Assembly: GCA_934667425.1 (NCBI GenBank)
Contig: CAKULV010000017.1
Location: forward strand, 1-57,013
Length of the DNA stretch: 57,013 nucleotides
Source of the DNA: an uncultured Kiritimatiellota bacterium
GTDB lineage: Bacteria; Verrucomicrobiota; Kiritimatiellia; RFP12; UBA1067
Direction: 5' to 3'
The notes beneath the pieces are model-generated. The model was not told where the DNA came from, did no database searches, and saw only the letters and a list, made by a program, of their open reading frames with translations. The number at the start of each line of letters is the position of its first letter. Within the stretch, counting starts at the first letter, position 1. Positions 44,258 to 55,076 of the stretch are shown here, piece after piece. A program made the position numbers and the translations under genes.

Positions 44258-46864
44258 TCACTTCACCACGAAGTTGACCATGCGCTTTGGTACGGCAATC
44301 ATCTTGACAACTGTCTTCCCCTCAAGGAACTTCGCGACATCCGGAGCGGCCTCGGCCAAGGTGCGCATCTCTTCGGCAGTGGCCGTGGCCGGCACCCTGA
44401 TGCGTCCGCGCAGCCTGCCCATGACCTGCACCGGGATCTCGACCTCGTTCTCGACAAGCGCGGAGGCATCGTAGCGCGGCCAGGGCTCATAGGCGAGAGA
44501 ATCGGCGTGGCCGAGGAACGACCAGAGCTCTTCGCCGAGGTGCGGAGCGAACGGCGCAAGGCAAAGCACGAACTTCTCAAGGCATTCGCGCGGAAGCCCC
44601 TGACCGGCCTTGGCAAATCCCTCGGCATCGTTGATGAACACCATCATCGCGGAAATGGCGGTGTTGAACGCAAGCGACTCCAGATCGTCTCCGACCTTCC
44701 TGATCATCGCATTGAGCGACTTCTTCTCCGGCTTCGTCATCTCGCGGCCCGCCATAGGAGTCTCCGTGACGAGACGGTTCGCCCGCTTGAGGAACCGGAA
44801 CACACCCTCCACGCCTTTCGTAGACCAGGGCTTCACCGCCTGAAGCGGTCCCATGAACATCTCGTAGAGACGGAGCGAATCGGCGCCGTAGTCATTAACG
44901 ACATCGTCCGGATTGACGACGTTCTTGAGCGACTTCGACATCTTGGCCGGGAACTCCACAAGGGGTTCCTCCTCTCCGCCCTCCTCCGCGCCGTACGGCT
45001 TGCCGTCCCGCCAGACGACCTTGTCCGTCGGGATGAGCACGCCACGCGGCGTCTTGAACGCCGTGCCGAGGATCATCCCCTGGTTGACGAGGCGTTGGAA
45101 CGGCTCGCTCGTAGGCACGAGTCCGAGATCGAAAAGCACCTTGTGCCAGAAGCGGGCATAGAGCAGGTGGAGCACCGCATGCTCCGCGCCGCCGACGTAC
45201 AGGTCCACGGGCAGCCATCTCTTCAGCAGCTCGGGATCCGCGAACGCCTTCTCGTTGTGCGGGTCGATGTAGCGGAGGTAGTACCAGCACGAACCGGCCC
45301 ACTGCGGCATCGTGTTCGTCTCGCGCCTGCCCTTCTTCCCCGTGGCGGGATCTACGACGTTCACCCAATCCTCCGCCTTCGCAAGCGGAGGCTCGCCCGT
45401 GCCGGTGGGCTTGTAGTCCTGAAGCTCAGGAAGCGTGAGCGGAAGATCCGATTCGTCCACAAGCGACTGAGAACCGTCTTCCCAGTGTATCACGGGGAAC
45501 GGCTCGCCCCAATAGCGCTGACGCGAGAAGAGCCAGTCGCGCAGCTTGTACTGCGTCTTGGCGCGTCCGACGCCCTTCTCCTCAAGCCACTTGACCATCG
45601 CCTTGCGGGCCGCATCCACGCTCATGCCGTCCAGGAATCCGGAGTTGACCATCACGCCCGTCGCGATGTCCGTGAATGCCTCCGCGCCCGTGTACGGAAC
45701 GCGCACCGAAGCAGATGCATCGGCCGCAGCAAGTTGCGTCCCTCCCGCATCCGCCTTTGCGACGACCTGATAGATTGGCAGACCGAATACCTTCGCGAAA
45801 TCGAAGTCGCGCTCGTCATGCGCCGGCACGGCCATGATCGCGCCCGTGCCGTACGAGGCAAGCACGTAGTCCGAAATGAATACGGGGAGCCGGTCTCCAT
45901 TCACAGGGTTAATTCCAACGGCCCCATCGATCCGCACACCCGTCTTTTCCTTGTTGAGCTCCGTGCGCTCGAGGTCGCTTTTCGCGGCGGCCTTCCTCTG
46001 GTACGCGCGAACATCATCGGCATTCTTCACGACGCCGGACGCCAGCCATTTCGCCACAAGCCTGTGTTCGGGCGACAGCACCATGTATGTGGCTCCGAAA
46101 AGCGTGTCGCAGCGCGTTGTGAACACCGTCACGACATCGCTTCCGCAGCCATTAGCCTCAACCTTGAAATCGACGAGCGCGCCTGTAGATTTCCCGATCC
46201 AGTTGCGCTGCATCTCCTTGATGCTCTCCGGCCAGTCAAGGCCGTCAAGGTCGGAAAGCAGCCTCTCCGCATACGCAGTTATCCTGAGCATCCACTGGCG
46301 CATCGGACGGCGCTCAACCGGATGGTTCCCGCGTTCGGAACGCCCGTCTATGACCTCCTCGTTCGCGAGAACCGTGCCAAGCGCGGGACACCAGTTCACC
46401 GGCACCTCTGCGACATAGGCAAGTCCCTTCCTGTAGAGCTGCTCGAATATCCACTGCGTCCACCTGTAGTACTTGGGGTCGGTGGTATTGACCTCGCGGT
46501 CCCAATCGTACGAAAAGCCGAGCATGCGGATCTGCTCGCGGAAGCGGTCTACGTTCTTCTTCGTCGTGACGGCGGGATGGGTGCCGGTCTCCACCGCGTA
46601 CTGCTCCGCAGGCAGGCCAAACGCATCCCATCCCATCGGATGCAGCACATTGAAACCCTTCATCCGCTTGTAGCGGCACAGGATGTCGGTTGCAGTGTAT
46701 CCCTCCGGATGCCCCACGTGCAATCCAGCTCCGGACGGATAGGGAAACATGTCAAGACAGTAGAACTTCGGCTTTTTGCTGTCACAGGTGTCGCACTTGA
46801 ACGTCTTGTTCTTCAGCCAGTAGGCCTGCCATTTCTTCTCGATGGCGGAGAAATTGTAATCCAT
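44258..46864 (-). CDS. leuS: Leucyl-tRNA synthetase
   Basis: The product has 868 residues, normal for bacterial LeuRS. The HIGH motif appears as PYPSGAGLHVGHPEGYT (HVGH at 49-52). The editing (CP1) domain includes FTTRCDTLFGATYMVLSPEH and the GTGAIMAVPAHDERD segment. KMSKSLKN near residue 640 is the second ATP-binding motif, and the anticodon-binding domain follows. It starts 15 bases after the giant exported-protein gene on the same strand and lies directly before dnaE. No Shine-Dalgarno is evident. Confidence 0.97.
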   Translation of the reverse strand: MDYNFSAIEKKWQAYWLKNKTFKCDTCDSKKPKFYCLDMFPYPSGAGLHVGHPEGYTATDILCRYKRMKGFNVLHPMGWDAFGLPAEQYAVETGTHPAVTTKKNVDRFREQIRMLGFSYDWDREVNTTDPKYYRWTQWIFEQLYRKGLAYVAEVPVNWCPALGTVLANEEVIDGRSERGNHPVERRPMRQWMLRITAYAERLLSDLDGLDWPESIKEMQRNWIGKSTGALVDFKVEANGCGSDVVTVFTTRCDTLFGATYMVLSPEHRLVAKWLASGVVKNADDVRAYQRKAAAKSDLERTELNKEKTGVRIDGAVGINPVNGDRLPVFISDYVLASYGTGAIMAVPAHDERDFDFAKVFGLPIYQVVAKADAGGTQLAAADASASVRVPYTGAEAFTDIATGVMVNSGFLDGMSVDAARKAMVKWLEEKGVGRAKTQYKLRDWLFSRQRYWGEPFPVIHWEDGSQSLVDESDLPLTLPELQDYKPTGTGEPPLAKAEDWVNVVDPATGKKGRRETNTMPQWAGSCWYYLRYIDPHNEKAFADPELLKRWLPVDLYVGGAEHAVLHLLYARFWHKVLFDLGLVPTSEPFQRLVNQGMILGTAFKTPRGVLIPTDKVVWRDGKPYGAEEGGEEEPLVEFPAKMSKSLKNVVNPDDVVNDYGADSLRLYEMFMGPLQAVKPWSTKGVEGVFRFLKRANRLVTETPMAGREMTKPEKKSLNAMIRKVGDDLESLAFNTAISAMMVFINDAEGFAKAGQGLPRECLEKFVLCLAPFAPHLGEELWSFLGHADSLAYEPWPRYDASALVENEVEIPVQVMGRLRGRIRVPATATAEEMRTLAEAAPDVAKFLEGKTVVKMIAVPKRMVNFVVK

Positions 46865-46879
46865 TTTGTTGTCTTTTAC

Positions 46880-49800
46880 TTACGGTGTGCCGGAACCCGA
46901 CGGGGGATTCAGCAATGCATTATTGTCGTTAAGCTGGTAGATCGTCACGGGGCCGAGCCTTTCGTCTATCGAGAAGCGGTAGAACGGCGTGGCGTCCGGG
47001 AAGGATTCCCAGTCGTAGCCCGTGTCGGCCGGAGCCGGAAGCTCGATGGTGCGCGAGAACGGGTTCGCTGAATCGGGTGCGCCGAAGCTCTCCGGACAGA
47101 GGGTGAACCACCGTATCGGCCGCCACACGTCGTTGACGATGCCGTTCTGGAGTGCGCCTTCGACCTTGAACGTCGCGGAAGTCCAGGTAGAGACCTGCTC
47201 GTTGTAGTTGGAACTGACCGATCCCGGCGCAAGGCCGCGCAGCGTGTACGGCGGGTACGCCACGTTCGTCACTCGGTTGGAGATCATCATCGAGACGGTG
47301 ACAAACACGTTGGTGACCGTCACGCCGTCCAAATCCCGCGTGACGGTGATGCCAGCCGTAGAGGCCCCATTGCCGCCGCCCATTCCGGCCCGCAGGAGCC
47401 ATTCCCAGCTGCCGGAGGACATACTCACCGGCGGTATGTCGAGCCAGTACATCTCCTTGAGGGGAAGAAGCATCTCCGAACCGTCCGGTTTCATCACCGG
47501 CCTGTTGTCCATGCCATAGAACCTGGCAAGGTGGATGTCGCCCTCCTTGTAGTTCTGCAGCCAGTCGAGAACCGCAGGGTAGTACGGATCGTCGGAGGCG
47601 ATGCCGCCGTTTGCGGCATCCGGGACCTTGGACGAGATGGCCGTGGAGGCCGTCACGAAGAACTTCCTCGAGGAGTCGTCCGGGAGCGTCATGTTAGAGA
47701 GGTCAAGCGTCCACAGCCCCGCGCCGTCCTTGGCGTACGGCCCCGGCACAACGGCGCCGGGCTCGCCGTAGCTGTTCGTCACCACGGAGTCGATGTCGAA
47801 CCAGTTCTGCACCTCGTACACGACGCTTGTGCTGTATGTGTGGGTGACGCCATCCTGCGGAACGATCAGCACCGCCGAACTGGATCTCACCGAGCCGTTC
47901 TTGACCCAAAGCGAGTTCCGGCTTGCGGAATCGACGGATACGTAGACCCACAGATGGCTGCCCTCCGGCGGCTCGAAGTACGAAGGGTCGATGGTCTGGG
48001 CAGTCCCGTCCACAAGGCTATTCAAACGCCCCGGCGTGTGCGTCATCCAGTTCGTCCAGCAGGAAATGGACTCGCCATGGCTCTTGTAGACGCCAAGCGA
48101 ATAATCCGTCGCCGCCGTGCCGTTGCCGTCCGCTCCGGCGTATATCCACGCATCGTCCTTGAGCGTCTCCTTTATCACCCGCAGGTAGTTCGTGCCGTCG
48201 TACGTGTAGCTCACACGGCTCGTAGATGTGTTCGTGCACATGAACACTATCTCATGTTCGACGATTCCCGTGGGCCTCAGCAAGCGCACCGCATACGGAT
48301 ACCGTACGTTCAGTACTCCATCGATGAATGCGCTATTGCTCCATGTGCCATCGTTGAGGTACTTGTGCTCGGCGGTGTTGTACGTGCCGGCGGACTTCGT
48401 CTGCGGCGACTGGATCGCGATGAACGCATACCGGCTCGCGCCATTCTCGGTCTTGCTGGCGACCACGCCGCCATAGCCGAAGGAGGCGAGCGGATGGCTC
48501 ACTATCGTCGTGTCGTACGGCAGATAGTCTATCGACCATCCCGTAAGACCAAGGCCCTGCGGCACGGCGACTTCGATGTACTGGTGCTTGGCATCGGCCA
48601 GGTCTCCATACCTGAACATGTTTATCTCGTTGATCCAGGCCCGCTTGGGGGATATCTCGTCAAGGATCGTGTATGCGCACGTCGCGCCGCTGCGGTTGTA
48701 CGGACTGCCGCCGACGAACACGTACCACGACGGCTCGGTCCAGTCCGCCCCGACCTGCATCACCCGATCATGCTCGACCCCGTTCCTGTCGTTGTACTTC
48801 ACATAGATGTGGTACTGCACTATCTCGAACCCGCGAGGTCCGGCTATCTGCGGCGGCACCAGCGTGGACACATCCGTCGGGGAGCTGTGGTACACGAGGT
48901 TGTTCTCCGACCAGTCCTCGGCCTTCACGAGCTCTATGCCGAGGTTCGCCCCGCTCGCGTTCTTCCAGTTAGAGTAGCCCCACGGGCTTTCGCCCGCATA
49001 CCACGACATGAACACGCGCACGGAAGTGCGGTCAAGCTCCTCGTCGAGCCCAGCGGGGACAAGCTGCACCTGCATGCCGAACGACTCGTTCAGGAGCGGC
49101 TGCACGTCCGCACTCTGGGCCTTGTCCGCCGGGAGCGCCTTGTTGTCCGTCTTTGTAGTGCCGTTGAAGCGGTACGGGCGCGGCGGATACGCGAAGGCGA
49201 GGCCCGGCGTCATCGGCTGCATCACCGTGATCTCGTCGAGCAGCACACGCTGTATCGGCACCGGGTTCTTAGTACTCCCGGTATTGCCGAACGGCACCTT
49301 GGAGTCGGCCTGGTTCCGCCGCCCTTCAGCGGCGGCGAATGCGCTGAGGCGCACCGCCGTCTTGTCCGAGCTGTCGCTCGGCATGCGCCAGATGTACTGG
49401 CTGAAGACGGGAGATTCAGCCGAGATCTCGATGTTCGTGATCACCTCCCACTTGCCGTCGTCCTCCTCGTTCGGGTCTGCGCATCCGGAGATTGAGACCC
49501 ACCCGTTTACGCCATTCGTCTCAAGCATCCTTGCACTGAACATGATCTGGCCGATCCCGTTCGTGAAATTCGGGGTCTGCACGAACGGGTCGTGCTTCGA
49601 ATACTGCGCGACATCCGGATCCTCCGCGAACAGCGGGTCGTCATCGCCCGTGCCGGCAACGCCGGAGAAGTTCAGCGAACAGCTCCGTCCGGCGAGCAGC
49701 CCTGCCGCCGCATCGTACATATGGTCGTACAGCGAACCGTATTCGCGCGCGTCCGTGGACATTATGTTCCAGCCCCACCAGCTGCGGTCGTCGAGCTGCG

Positions 49801-52800
49801 GCTCGTCTATGGCCACGAGCGCCGTTATCGCGACCGCGCCGTAAAGCGAGTCGAGATTGTTCGTCGAGCCTACACGGGCCGTGGCGACGATGTTCGTATC
49901 CATCAGCACTCGCGCGATTCCGGATATCGGCGCCCGGTATCCAATAAGCACGTTGGTGCTGCCGCCGGCGCGTTCCGCGGCGGACATCTTCGAGAAGTCT
50001 ATGATGCCCTTGTCGTGCCAGCCGCCCTCAAGCAGCAGGGAGCGACCGTCGATGTTGCTCTCGTTCACGCCGTTCGTCATCACCTGCACCCGGAGCAGCG
50101 CATTGGAGTGCGCCCAGTTCCACGACACACCAAGCGAAGATATGCCGTTCAAGAACGGCGTACGCACCGCCATCGGCGATGTCGGCGAGCCGCGCATGGG
50201 CTGGAGGAGTACCGACCGGTCGCTCACGCGCACGTGGATCGCCACGAGGCCATCGCCTCCGCGCCCGCCGCGCGTAAGCCAGTTGCGGGCGGAATTGCCG
50301 CTGCTGTTCATGATTGCGTGGATCGAACCGCCGCCGCCGCCGCCGCCGAGGCCATTGCGGGCGTCTGCGGCCCACGTGGCGGTGTTGTACGTGGAGGACA
50401 TCGCGTCGCCGTCGGTGCCGCCGTCGCGCCCCTTGCCGGGTCCGCCGCCTGCGCCGTAGCCGAAGTAGCCGGCGTTCGTCGTGGTGTTTGTCCCGCCGCC
50501 GCCGCCGCCGCCGCCGCCCATGCCGTCGCTGTCGCCAAGGCCGTAGATGGACTTGATCGCGTCGCGGATCGCCTCGCTCGGGATGTCCCTGACCTTGAAG
50601 CCCGTGCCGCCGAGGCCCGCGACGCCCAGCACGCCGGCGGTGCCGTGCCCGCCGTCGCCGCCACGCACAAGTATGTCTTCCGTGCGGAGCGGTGAGCTCG
50701 ATACGCCACGGTAGACGACGAGGCCGCCGCCGCCGCCACCGCCGGCGGATTCGTTCTTGTTCGTCACGCCCGCGCCCATTCCGGATCCGTAGGCGGCGTA
50801 GCCGGACGAGTTTGACGTGTGTGCGCCCGTGCCTGTCGCCGAGACGGTGTAGCGGGCGGATCCGCCGCCAGCGCCCCTGGATGAAGAGCCGTTCGCGCCC
50901 TGCACGTAACTACCGCCATCGCGCCAGTTGCCGCCGCGCCCGCCACCATAGGCGTAGTACTCGGTGTACGCCGTGCCGCTCGAACCAAGCTGTCTTATGC
51001 GAAGGTAGGAATTGCCACCACCATTGGAAGTGCCGAACCAGTCCCCACGGTAGGTCTTCTTCGTACCCTTGGTCGGATCGTCGTTCCATCCAGACGGATT
51101 GCCGCCCGAACCAACATATACCCGTATCTCCTCCCCGATGTTGAAGGATGCGGAGTTTGTTATCGCGAACGCGCTGCCGCCGCCGCCACCGCCGCCGCCG
51201 GCGCCGCCGCCGCCACCGCCGCCAAGGCCAAACGCACCCATGAGCGTCATGTTGGCCGATGGGATGAACCGCGCGTAGCCACCAAGTGCGCCCTTGACCG
51301 TATTGGTGAACACGTACACGTAGTCGTCCGTAGTGCCCGGCACCTTGTAGACTACGTACCCGCAGCGCGTGATGGTTGCATTCGGATCGTTAGTCGAGGC
51401 GCCGCCGCTCTTGTAGACGTCGTTCGTGCTGGAGGTTATCCACCCGTGCGAATACGCCCAGTCGTTCATCTCGCCGAGGGAATAGGAACTCGTCTCGGCC
51501 GCCCACTGCGAAAGCTGAAGGTCGTCCACAACCACGTCCGTCCGCGCATCGTTCTGCGAACCGCCTACGGAGAGCTTCACGTTGCAGCTTTCGAGCGTGT
51601 GGGGAGAGAACACCAGATTAGTCGGCTGGTAGCTCATGAGGTCAAGCTCAAGGCCCGTGGGAGCCCAATCCGACGTGTTTCCCGATGGTGCGGTAAGTAG
51701 CTTAAGCTTCTGCGATATCGGCGCCGCACACACGCCATATCCCCACTTCCCGATGTATGTCGGCTCGCCAGAATAGTAAGTCCTATGTTCATCCCATGTG
51801 ATCATGCGATACGGCGAAACGGATCCCCAATCACCTCCCTTAATGGAATCGCGCTGAAGCGTGGGATTCGCAAACTTGGCTGGTGCGTTGTGGTATGGAC
51901 CGGCCGATGAGATTGTGTACCTGGTGAGTGCGCCGAGCGCGGCGGGGCATTCGGTCGCACACACGCCATATGAGCCCTTCGAGTGGTATAGGCTCTTGTT
52001 TATGGAAACCCCGTTAACCTCGTTCGTCTCGATCTCGTTGTCCGTGACCGAAATGCTGAACATCCTGCCGGAAGCCTTCATGTCCTCGCGCACCGCTCCC
52101 TTAAGCAGATTGTCCCCGCTCAAGGTGTAGGATGAGACCTGATCCCTCGAGACAGCCCCTTCCACATACGTGCCTTTCGCCGTGTTGTAGGCGGCCACAT
52201 ACACGCTCGTCCACTTGTCGTTATCGATTCCGGCGCTGTTCGCCACTGGGGCGAGGAAGTTGCCCTGGTTGTACTTCTTGTCATCGCTGGTAAGCCCATA
52301 GCCATCCCTGTTGCCGAGGCGGCGCGACTTGAGCTTCTTCGACTGCCAGTAGCGGTTGCCTGACGCATCACTTGCGATGTTCCAGCGATATATGGCAAGC
52401 TCCATCACGCCATTTGCCGCGCTCCACATGCTGCTTTGGCTCGCCCACACGCGGGAGATGCGCACCTCGTAGCATCCAGAGCCTGGACGGTAGTACGCGA
52501 CGAGGGATATGGACGGGGTGCCGAACGAGATGTCGTTGCTCTCCGGCCGATTGTTGTTCTGAATCGTATGCGTCATCGCGGCCTTTGCGGAAAACGCATA
52601 GTTGGAATCCGTGAAGCCATCGAGGTTGCAGTAGAAGTCGCCGAACTCAAGGTACTGGGCAAGGCGGGCGGTGAAGCTGATGGTACCTATGCCGTTCGGC
52701 CTGTCCACAGGATCTATGAGCGCGATCGAGCCGATTCCGCGCCCCTGCAGCTGAAGGGCCATGCCCCCTGCGGCCTTGTTCGTCTCCGCCGTGAAGTAGC

Positions 52801-54964
52801 CGTTTATGTACATGCCGTTGTCGAACGTCCAGCCGTTAGGGGTCTTCTGGTTCTGCCCGAAAGGCACGTTGAACGGGAAGTCGGGGTTGCCGGCGTAGGC
52901 GTCGAAGTTCTCCCACCACCATGCGGAGGACGAGCGGGAGAGATCCCATGCGCTCACATCGAGATTGTAGGCCGTCTTCGCCCGACCGACGTACGTCGTG
53001 TTCACGTAGTCTCCAACGTACTTGTTCTCCTCGCCGGGCCGGGGAGTCCAGAGGTTGAAGTCCTGATACTCCGCGTGGTTGATGGTGAACGTCTTCGCCT
53101 CGTCGTTGAAGTCTATGGACAGGTAGCCCGTGGAGCAGTCGAGCGTGAGATCGGTTTCGCCTCCCTCCGGGATCGAGTCGAGTACCTTGTACCCGTCAGG
53201 TATGCGGTCAATCTCCGGCATGTACCAGGTGCGGGACTCCTCGGCCGGGGCGAAGCCGCCCTTCTCCCAGCGGTTCTTGCCCACGATGCGGATGTGGGCG
53301 ACCTTGCCCAAGTAGTTCGTGCGCGTATCCACGAACCCTCGCCACATGTTGCTCGCCGTAAGTTCCATCGTCCAGTCGTTCGTCACGCTCGCCAGTGTGG
53401 CGAGGTTCGTGTACACCTCCGTGACGATATGCATCTCCTGCCAGGGCGAAATGCCGGGGCGGATGCGCGCCGTGTAGTTCGTCGCGCACTGCACGTAGGA
53501 TGACGCCGCCGTATCGTCCGGGAAATCGATCTGAGAATTGTTCGCGAAGTCGAGGTACTTGTACCGCGTACCGGAGACCCACGCCCCGTAGGAATACTCG
53601 ATGTCGCCGAGCCGATCGGGCACATCTATCGCGGAATCCCACACGACGTTCGTGGCGTCGAGGATCGAGATGTTCTCCGACACGTTCGTCTTCCATTCGC
53701 CGAACACCTGGTCGAGGTAGCGCCAGCGGTAGACGCACTGGGCCTTGGAGACGGATGCCTTCGGCTCGATCCACGGCGGCGCACCGTTCGTGACGGCGGA
53801 GAACGCCATGCGCGGCCTTACGTCCGAAATGCCGGCTGCAAGAAGCGGCTCCGAGAATGCGCCCACATGGCCGATGTCCGCGCGTCTGCCATTCTTGCGG
53901 TTGTCTGTATCTGGCAGAACGACCGACTTGATTCCTGAAGAGGATACCTCCGCAACAACGCCGGGATACGGGACCACGATGTTGTCGATGAATATCAGGT
54001 TGTTGTTATCGAGATCCGAGTAATCCTGGACTTCCAAGCGCCGAATGCGAAAACGCATCGGAATGCGATCCTCTCCAGATGCGGGAGTGTAGCGCACACG
54101 GTAATACATCGTATCCCGGTATGATGCGGCCTTGAGCGGGATGACCGTGACTCCCGAATGTTCAAGCGTGACGGTGGACTTGTCCTTCACCACAAAGACA
54201 TCGCAGGGAACTGGTTGCCAATTGTAGTGATCCAAATCGAGACCATCGACAAACGTCTCTTCCGCAGCGTAATCGGACTTTATGTCATACGCGACTTCAA
54301 GACAGATAGTATCGGGATTCGGCTTGTCAAAGCCATTTACGGCATCAAAAAACACGTTGCCGGCACCCTCTTCGTAGAACGGGGAATATACGCAGGCGTC
54401 ACGTGTGCAACGCATGGATATGTGTGCGACCTGCTTGATTCCGCTACGATCAAGTCCAAACGCCCAAGAGGAAGGGATCGGCGCGGTAGCTTGCGTCGGA
54501 TCCATGGGCTGACACGTGTCTGACCATGGCAAGTAGTTTCTTGCGGAATTGTTAGGAGAAGATGGATCATTATATCCACCAGATCCTGTACGACATTCCT
54601 TCAACGTCCAAAGCACTTTGTACATTCCTGATGAATCTAATTTCTGTCGCAACTCATGATTCGCTCCAGCCAAAAGATTGCAAAAGAATTCGACAAAGAA
54701 GGAAGGCGTTCCCGCATCATCATGCCACCAATACGTGCCGCCAACGGCGACATCGTTCACGTTTGTGGTGTAGTAGCCCTGGCCCTCAATGGGGCAGACG
54801 GGGTTCGTGTCGTCGTTGAGCAGAAGGACACGCGACGATGCGCGCGGGCCGAGGTTCGTCAGCGACTGGTACGTGTAGTCATCCGCATAGGCGCAGAGAG
54901 CCGCAGAGCAGATCGCCCACAGCGCGGCGCCTCCAACGAGGCTCATATGTCTTATGTTGCGCAT
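46880..54964 (-). CDS. Giant exported glycine-rich protein
   Basis: The product has 2694 residues. A signal peptide (LVGGAALWAICSAALCAYA before DDYTYQ) is followed by about 1200 residues of aromatic- and Asn-rich beta-type sequence. From about residue 1240 to 1580 comes a glycine-rich domain with several runs of 6-9 Gly, and further beta-type domains follow. Near residue 2105 a segment reads RAWINEINMFRYGDLADAKHQYIEVAVP with GLTGWSIDYL, resembling a lamin-tail domain. No C-terminal sorting signal or beta-barrel is recognised. It is probably a cell-surface or matrix protein. It has its own promoter and lies 15 bases upstream of leuS. The glycine runs are (GCC)n-type trinucleotide tracts, which could change length without frameshift. 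Confidence 0.8.
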   Translation of the reverse strand: MRNIRHMSLVGGAALWAICSAALCAYADDYTYQSLTNLGPRASSRVLLLNDDTNPVCPIEGQGYYTTNVNDVAVGGTYWWHDDAGTPSFFVEFFCNLLAGANHELRQKLDSSGMYKVLWTLKECRTGSGGYNDPSSPNNSARNYLPWSDTCQPMDPTQATAPIPSSWAFGLDRSGIKQVAHISMRCTRDACVYSPFYEEGAGNVFFDAVNGFDKPNPDTICLEVAYDIKSDYAAEETFVDGLDLDHYNWQPVPCDVFVVKDKSTVTLEHSGVTVIPLKAASYRDTMYYRVRYTPASGEDRIPMRFRIRRLEVQDYSDLDNNNLIFIDNIVVPYPGVVAEVSSSGIKSVVLPDTDNRKNGRRADIGHVGAFSEPLLAAGISDVRPRMAFSAVTNGAPPWIEPKASVSKAQCVYRWRYLDQVFGEWKTNVSENISILDATNVVWDSAIDVPDRLGDIEYSYGAWVSGTRYKYLDFANNSQIDFPDDTAASSYVQCATNYTARIRPGISPWQEMHIVTEVYTNLATLASVTNDWTMELTASNMWRGFVDTRTNYLGKVAHIRIVGKNRWEKGGFAPAEESRTWYMPEIDRIPDGYKVLDSIPEGGETDLTLDCSTGYLSIDFNDEAKTFTINHAEYQDFNLWTPRPGEENKYVGDYVNTTYVGRAKTAYNLDVSAWDLSRSSSAWWWENFDAYAGNPDFPFNVPFGQNQKTPNGWTFDNGMYINGYFTAETNKAAGGMALQLQGRGIGSIALIDPVDRPNGIGTISFTARLAQYLEFGDFYCNLDGFTDSNYAFSAKAAMTHTIQNNNRPESNDISFGTPSISLVAYYRPGSGCYEVRISRVWASQSSMWSAANGVMELAIYRWNIASDASGNRYWQSKKLKSRRLGNRDGYGLTSDDKKYNQGNFLAPVANSAGIDNDKWTSVYVAAYNTAKGTYVEGAVSRDQVSSYTLSGDNLLKGAVREDMKASGRMFSISVTDNEIETNEVNGVSINKSLYHSKGSYGVCATECPAALGALTRYTISSAGPYHNAPAKFANPTLQRDSIKGGDWGSVSPYRMITWDEHRTYYSGEPTYIGKWGYGVCAAPISQKLKLLTAPSGNTSDWAPTGLELDLMSYQPTNLVFSPHTLESCNVKLSVGGSQNDARTDVVVDDLQLSQWAAETSSYSLGEMNDWAYSHGWITSSTNDVYKSGGASTNDPNATITRCGYVVYKVPGTTDDYVYVFTNTVKGALGGYARFIPSANMTLMGAFGLGGGGGGGAGGGGGGGGSAFAITNSASFNIGEEIRVYVGSGGNPSGWNDDPTKGTKKTYRGDWFGTSNGGGNSYLRIRQLGSSGTAYTEYYAYGGGRGGNWRDGGSYVQGANGSSSRGAGGGSARYTVSATGTGAHTSNSSGYAAYGSGMGAGVTNKNESAGGGGGGGLVVYRGVSSSPLRTEDILVRGGDGGHGTAGVLGVAGLGGTGFKVRDIPSEAIRDAIKSIYGLGDSDGMGGGGGGGGGTNTTTNAGYFGYGAGGGPGKGRDGGTDGDAMSSTYNTATWAADARNGLGGGGGGGSIHAIMNSSGNSARNWLTRGGRGGDGLVAIHVRVSDRSVLLQPMRGSPTSPMAVRTPFLNGISSLGVSWNWAHSNALLRVQVMTNGVNESNIDGRSLLLEGGWHDKGIIDFSKMSAAERAGGSTNVLIGYRAPISGIARVLMDTNIVATARVGSTNNLDSLYGAVAITALVAIDEPQLDDRSWWGWNIMSTDAREYGSLYDHMYDAAAGLLAGRSCSLNFSGVAGTGDDDPLFAEDPDVAQYSKHDPFVQTPNFTNGIGQIMFSARMLETNGVNGWVSISGCADPNEEDDGKWEVITNIEISAESPVFSQYIWRMPSDSSDKTAVRLSAFAAAEGRRNQADSKVPFGNTGSTKNPVPIQRVLLDEITVMQPMTPGLAFAYPPRPYRFNGTTKTDNKALPADKAQSADVQPLLNESFGMQVQLVPAGLDEELDRTSVRVFMSWYAGESPWGYSNWKNASGANLGIELVKAEDWSENNLVYHSSPTDVSTLVPPQIAGPRGFEIVQYHIYVKYNDRNGVEHDRVMQVGADWTEPSWYVFVGGSPYNRSGATCAYTILDEISPKRAWINEINMFRYGDLADAKHQYIEVAVPQGLGLTGWSIDYLPYDTTIVSHPLASFGYGGVVASKTENGASRYAFIAIQSPQTKSAGTYNTAEHKYLNDGTWSNSAFIDGVLNVRYPYAVRLLRPTGIVEHEIVFMCTNTSTSRVSYTYDGTNYLRVIKETLKDDAWIYAGADGNGTAATDYSLGVYKSHGESISCWTNWMTHTPGRLNSLVDGTAQTIDPSYFEPPEGSHLWVYVSVDSASRNSLWVKNGSVRSSSAVLIVPQDGVTHTYSTSVVYEVQNWFDIDSVVTNSYGEPGAVVPGPYAKDGAGLWTLDLSNMTLPDDSSRKFFVTASTAISSKVPDAANGGIASDDPYYPAVLDWLQNYKEGDIHLARFYGMDNRPVMKPDGSEMLLPLKEMYWLDIPPVSMSSGSWEWLLRAGMGGGNGASTAGITVTRDLDGVTVTNVFVTVSMMISNRVTNVAYPPYTLRGLAPGSVSSNYNEQVSTWTSATFKVEGALQNGIVNDVWRPIRWFTLCPESFGAPDSANPFSRTIELPAPADTGYDWESFPDATPFYRFSIDERLGPVTIYQLNDNNALLNPPSGSGTP
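50326..51224 (-). repeat. Trinucleotide (Gly-codon) tracts within the giant gene
   Basis: Near-perfect GCC/CCG trinucleotide runs at about 50326-50349, 50482-50523, 50715-50748 and 51173-51224 encode the polyglycine stretches. They are prone to in-frame expansion or contraction and to assembly error. Confidence 0.6.
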
Positions 54965-55032
54965 AGCTTATCGAGATTTATGTTGAAAATCGTCTGTTCA
55001 GGGTACAGTTCGCCCATACCCAAATCGGGTGT

Positions 55033-55041
55033 AGAATATCA
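55033..55041 (-). promoter_or_regulatory. Extended -10 promoter of the giant gene
   Basis: TGATATTCT on the minus strand (hexamer 55033-55038), preceded by TTA, lies about 69 bases before the ATG at 54964. It matches the other extended -10 elements except at the fourth and fifth hexamer bases. Confidence 0.4.
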
Positions 55042-55076
55042 TAACCGATGGCATTTCGCAAGCATGGGTAGATGGT

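Noticed and set aside
44507..47071. 854-residue plus-strand frame opposite leuS
   Set aside because: Antisense to a complete leucyl-tRNA synthetase.
50326..51224. Regular GCC repeats as a separate repeat element or CRISPR
   Set aside because: They are glycine codon tracts within one open frame of the giant protein.
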